A stretch of 12,966 bases of DNA, taken from the NCBI GenBank assembly GCA_030696545.1, contig JAUYSA010000099.1:1-12966 (forward strand). The letters are read 5' to 3'. Each line of letters begins with the position of its first letter. The first letter of the stretch is position 1. Below, one piece after another: positions 12,120 through 12,966 of the stretch. Source of the DNA: Hyphomonadaceae bacterium (GTDB lineage Bacteria; Pseudomonadota; Alphaproteobacteria; Caulobacterales; Hyphomonadaceae). The position numbers and the translations under genes were made by a program. The notes under the pieces are model-generated. The model was not told the DNA's origin. It ran no database searches and was given only the letters and a program-made list of their open reading frames with translations.

Positions 12120-12142
12120 GGGCGGCCCCGGGGGAGCCGCCC
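12120..12142 (-). terminator. Intrinsic terminator of the PQQ dehydrogenase gene
   Basis: On the minus strand GGGCGGC (12142-12136), a 9-base loop and GCCGCCC (12126-12120) are followed directly by TTTTTCTTT. This textbook rho-independent terminator lies 24 bases after the dehydrogenase stop and just upstream of the PadR promoter. Confidence 0.85.
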
Positions 12143-12166
12143 TGATCCCTGTAATTGTTCGGAAAA

Positions 12167-12966
12167 CTATGGAGGTGGGGCCGCAGCGGCCGCCGCTTTG
12201 GCATCGTCATTGGCGCGGTTGATGATGTAGGCGCGGACGGATTCGACGTCGTCCGGGCTCAGCACCTTGGCGAAGCTGGCCATGCCAGCGGTGGCGTATT
12301 TCCCGCCGATGACAACCTCCGCAAACGCCTCCTTCGTGGCCGGCGAAGGCGCCCAGCGCAGGTCCGTCACGATCCCGCCCGACTGCACACTGTCACCATG
12401 ACAGACCATGCAGTTATTGAAGAAAATTTCCCGCCCATGTTCGATCTGCGCGAGCGAGCCGAAGTCTTCGGCGACCGGCGTCGGGTCGGGCGGGAAGGAT
12501 TCGTCGGTCACGAGCTCGCCTTTGCCGCCGATCTTGAAGACCACGACCTTGCCCATCGCGGGCGATGCCAGGCGCGGCGCGCCATCGCGTGAGCCAACGC
12601 CGCCAGCCAGCGGGAGCGCGGTGCCCCACCCTGCTGTTACGGCGATGAACTGCTCGCCATCAATCTCGTAGCTGATCGGACCCGAGAGCGCAGGATATCC
12701 CGTATCGGTTTCCCATTTCGGAGCGCCGGTAGCCGCATCGAAAGCGCGGAACTTGCCATCGAGCGCGCCCTGGAAGACGAGGCCGCCTGCTGTTGCGAGG
12801 ATACCGCCATTCCATGCGTTCGGATAATCGTGCGTCCACTTTGCTTTTTTCGCGACCGGATCCCAGGCGACGAGCTGACCCTTCGAAGCAGCAGCAGCAG
12901 CGATGCGCGACGCCATCTCCGTGGGCAAGGCAGCCGCCGCGAAATCCGTGCCGGTGTTCCAGGCGC
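12167..12966 (-). CDS. PQQ-dependent quinohemoprotein dehydrogenase, C-terminal part
   Basis: The visible 265 residues are the end of a pyrroloquinoline-quinone alcohol dehydrogenase fused to a cytochrome c domain; the 5' part lies beyond the window. The first residues AWNTGTDFAAAALP and the blades KGQLVAWDPVAKKAKW and DGKFRAFDAATGAPKWE are typical of the PQQ beta-propeller. After a linker comes the haem-c domain, with CMVCH encoded at 12398-12412 as the haem attachment site and AGMASF supplying the likely axial Met. The protein ends in an Ala/Pro tail. Such quinohemoproteins oxidise alcohols in the periplasm and pass electrons through the haem to the respiratory chain; substrate range cannot be judged from this part. 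It is followed by a strong terminator, so it is transcribed separately from the PadR operon. Confidence 0.93.
   Translation of the reverse strand, partial: AWNTGTDFAAAALPTEMASRIAAAAASKGQLVAWDPVAKKAKWTHDYPNAWNGGILATAGGLVFQGALDGKFRAFDAATGAPKWETDTGYPALSGPISYEIDGEQFIAVTAGWGTALPLAGGVGSRDGAPRLASPAMGKVVVFKIGGKGELVTDESFPPDPTPVAEDFGSLAQIEHGREIFFNNCMVCHGDSVQSGGIVTDLRWAPSPATKEAFAEVVIGGKYATAGMASFAKVLSPDDVESVRAYIINRANDDAKAAAAAAPPP

Noticed and set aside
1..12966. CRISPR array, transposase, integrase, toxin-antitoxin or defence genes
   Set aside because: No regularly spaced long repeats, and no motif of these families, seen on either strand.

Overview
The window is high-GC, gene-dense DNA from an alphaproteobacterium, most likely a Hyphomonadaceae/Caulobacterales-type bacterium. 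That placement is inferred from several things: a COQ9 ubiquinone-biosynthesis protein, an alphaproteobacterial-type ribosomal protein S21, a sigma-54 response regulator that resembles Caulobacter TacA, a nested palindromic intergenic element and AYTGCCY heptamers of a kind I associate with these genomes, and C/G-biased third codon positions. No rRNA, tRNA, CRISPR array, phage gene or transposase was seen.

Layout. At 1-371 is the 3' part of an unrecognised plus-strand gene, which runs without a stop into a structured palindromic element (372-512) and a heptamer array (550-577). Next come coq9 (minus) and rpsU (plus), divergent. The rpsU start appears to be the non-canonical codon ATA. rpsU converges on the large sigma-54 regulator (minus, 1774-3219) across a shared hairpin. 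A small four-helix membrane protein (plus, 3486-3926) overlaps tail to tail with a SpoU/TrmH-family RNA methyltransferase (minus, 3914-4411). Two tandem paralogous epoxide-hydrolase-like lipoproteins (minus, 6691 down to 4468) form a two-gene operon that ends in a hairpin terminator. Between the two genes, an RNA hairpin presents the second gene's ribosome binding site in its loop. Divergent from them are a zinc-free quinone oxidoreductase (plus, 6894-7886) and an unrecognised lipoprotein (plus, 7959-8579). A TetR regulator (minus) and a TTC38-like tetratricopeptide protein (plus) diverge from a 339-bp region that holds a candidate operator and a possible 28-residue membrane peptide.

The right end carries a compact regulatory module: a His-rich, YqjI-like PadR repressor followed by a DUF2218 protein (minus), behind a strong promoter overlaid by an inverted repeat. 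By analogy with E. coli YqjI/YqjH this suggests metal-responsive control. The last gene is the C-terminal part of a PQQ quinohemoprotein dehydrogenase with a haem-c domain, closed by a textbook intrinsic terminator.

Most genes look like ordinary chromosomal genes, not a single defence or mobile system. The points most worth checking are the ATA start of rpsU, the ribosome-binding-site hairpin between the tandem hydrolases, the PadR/DUF2218 operator and the palindromic element that has removed a stop codon.
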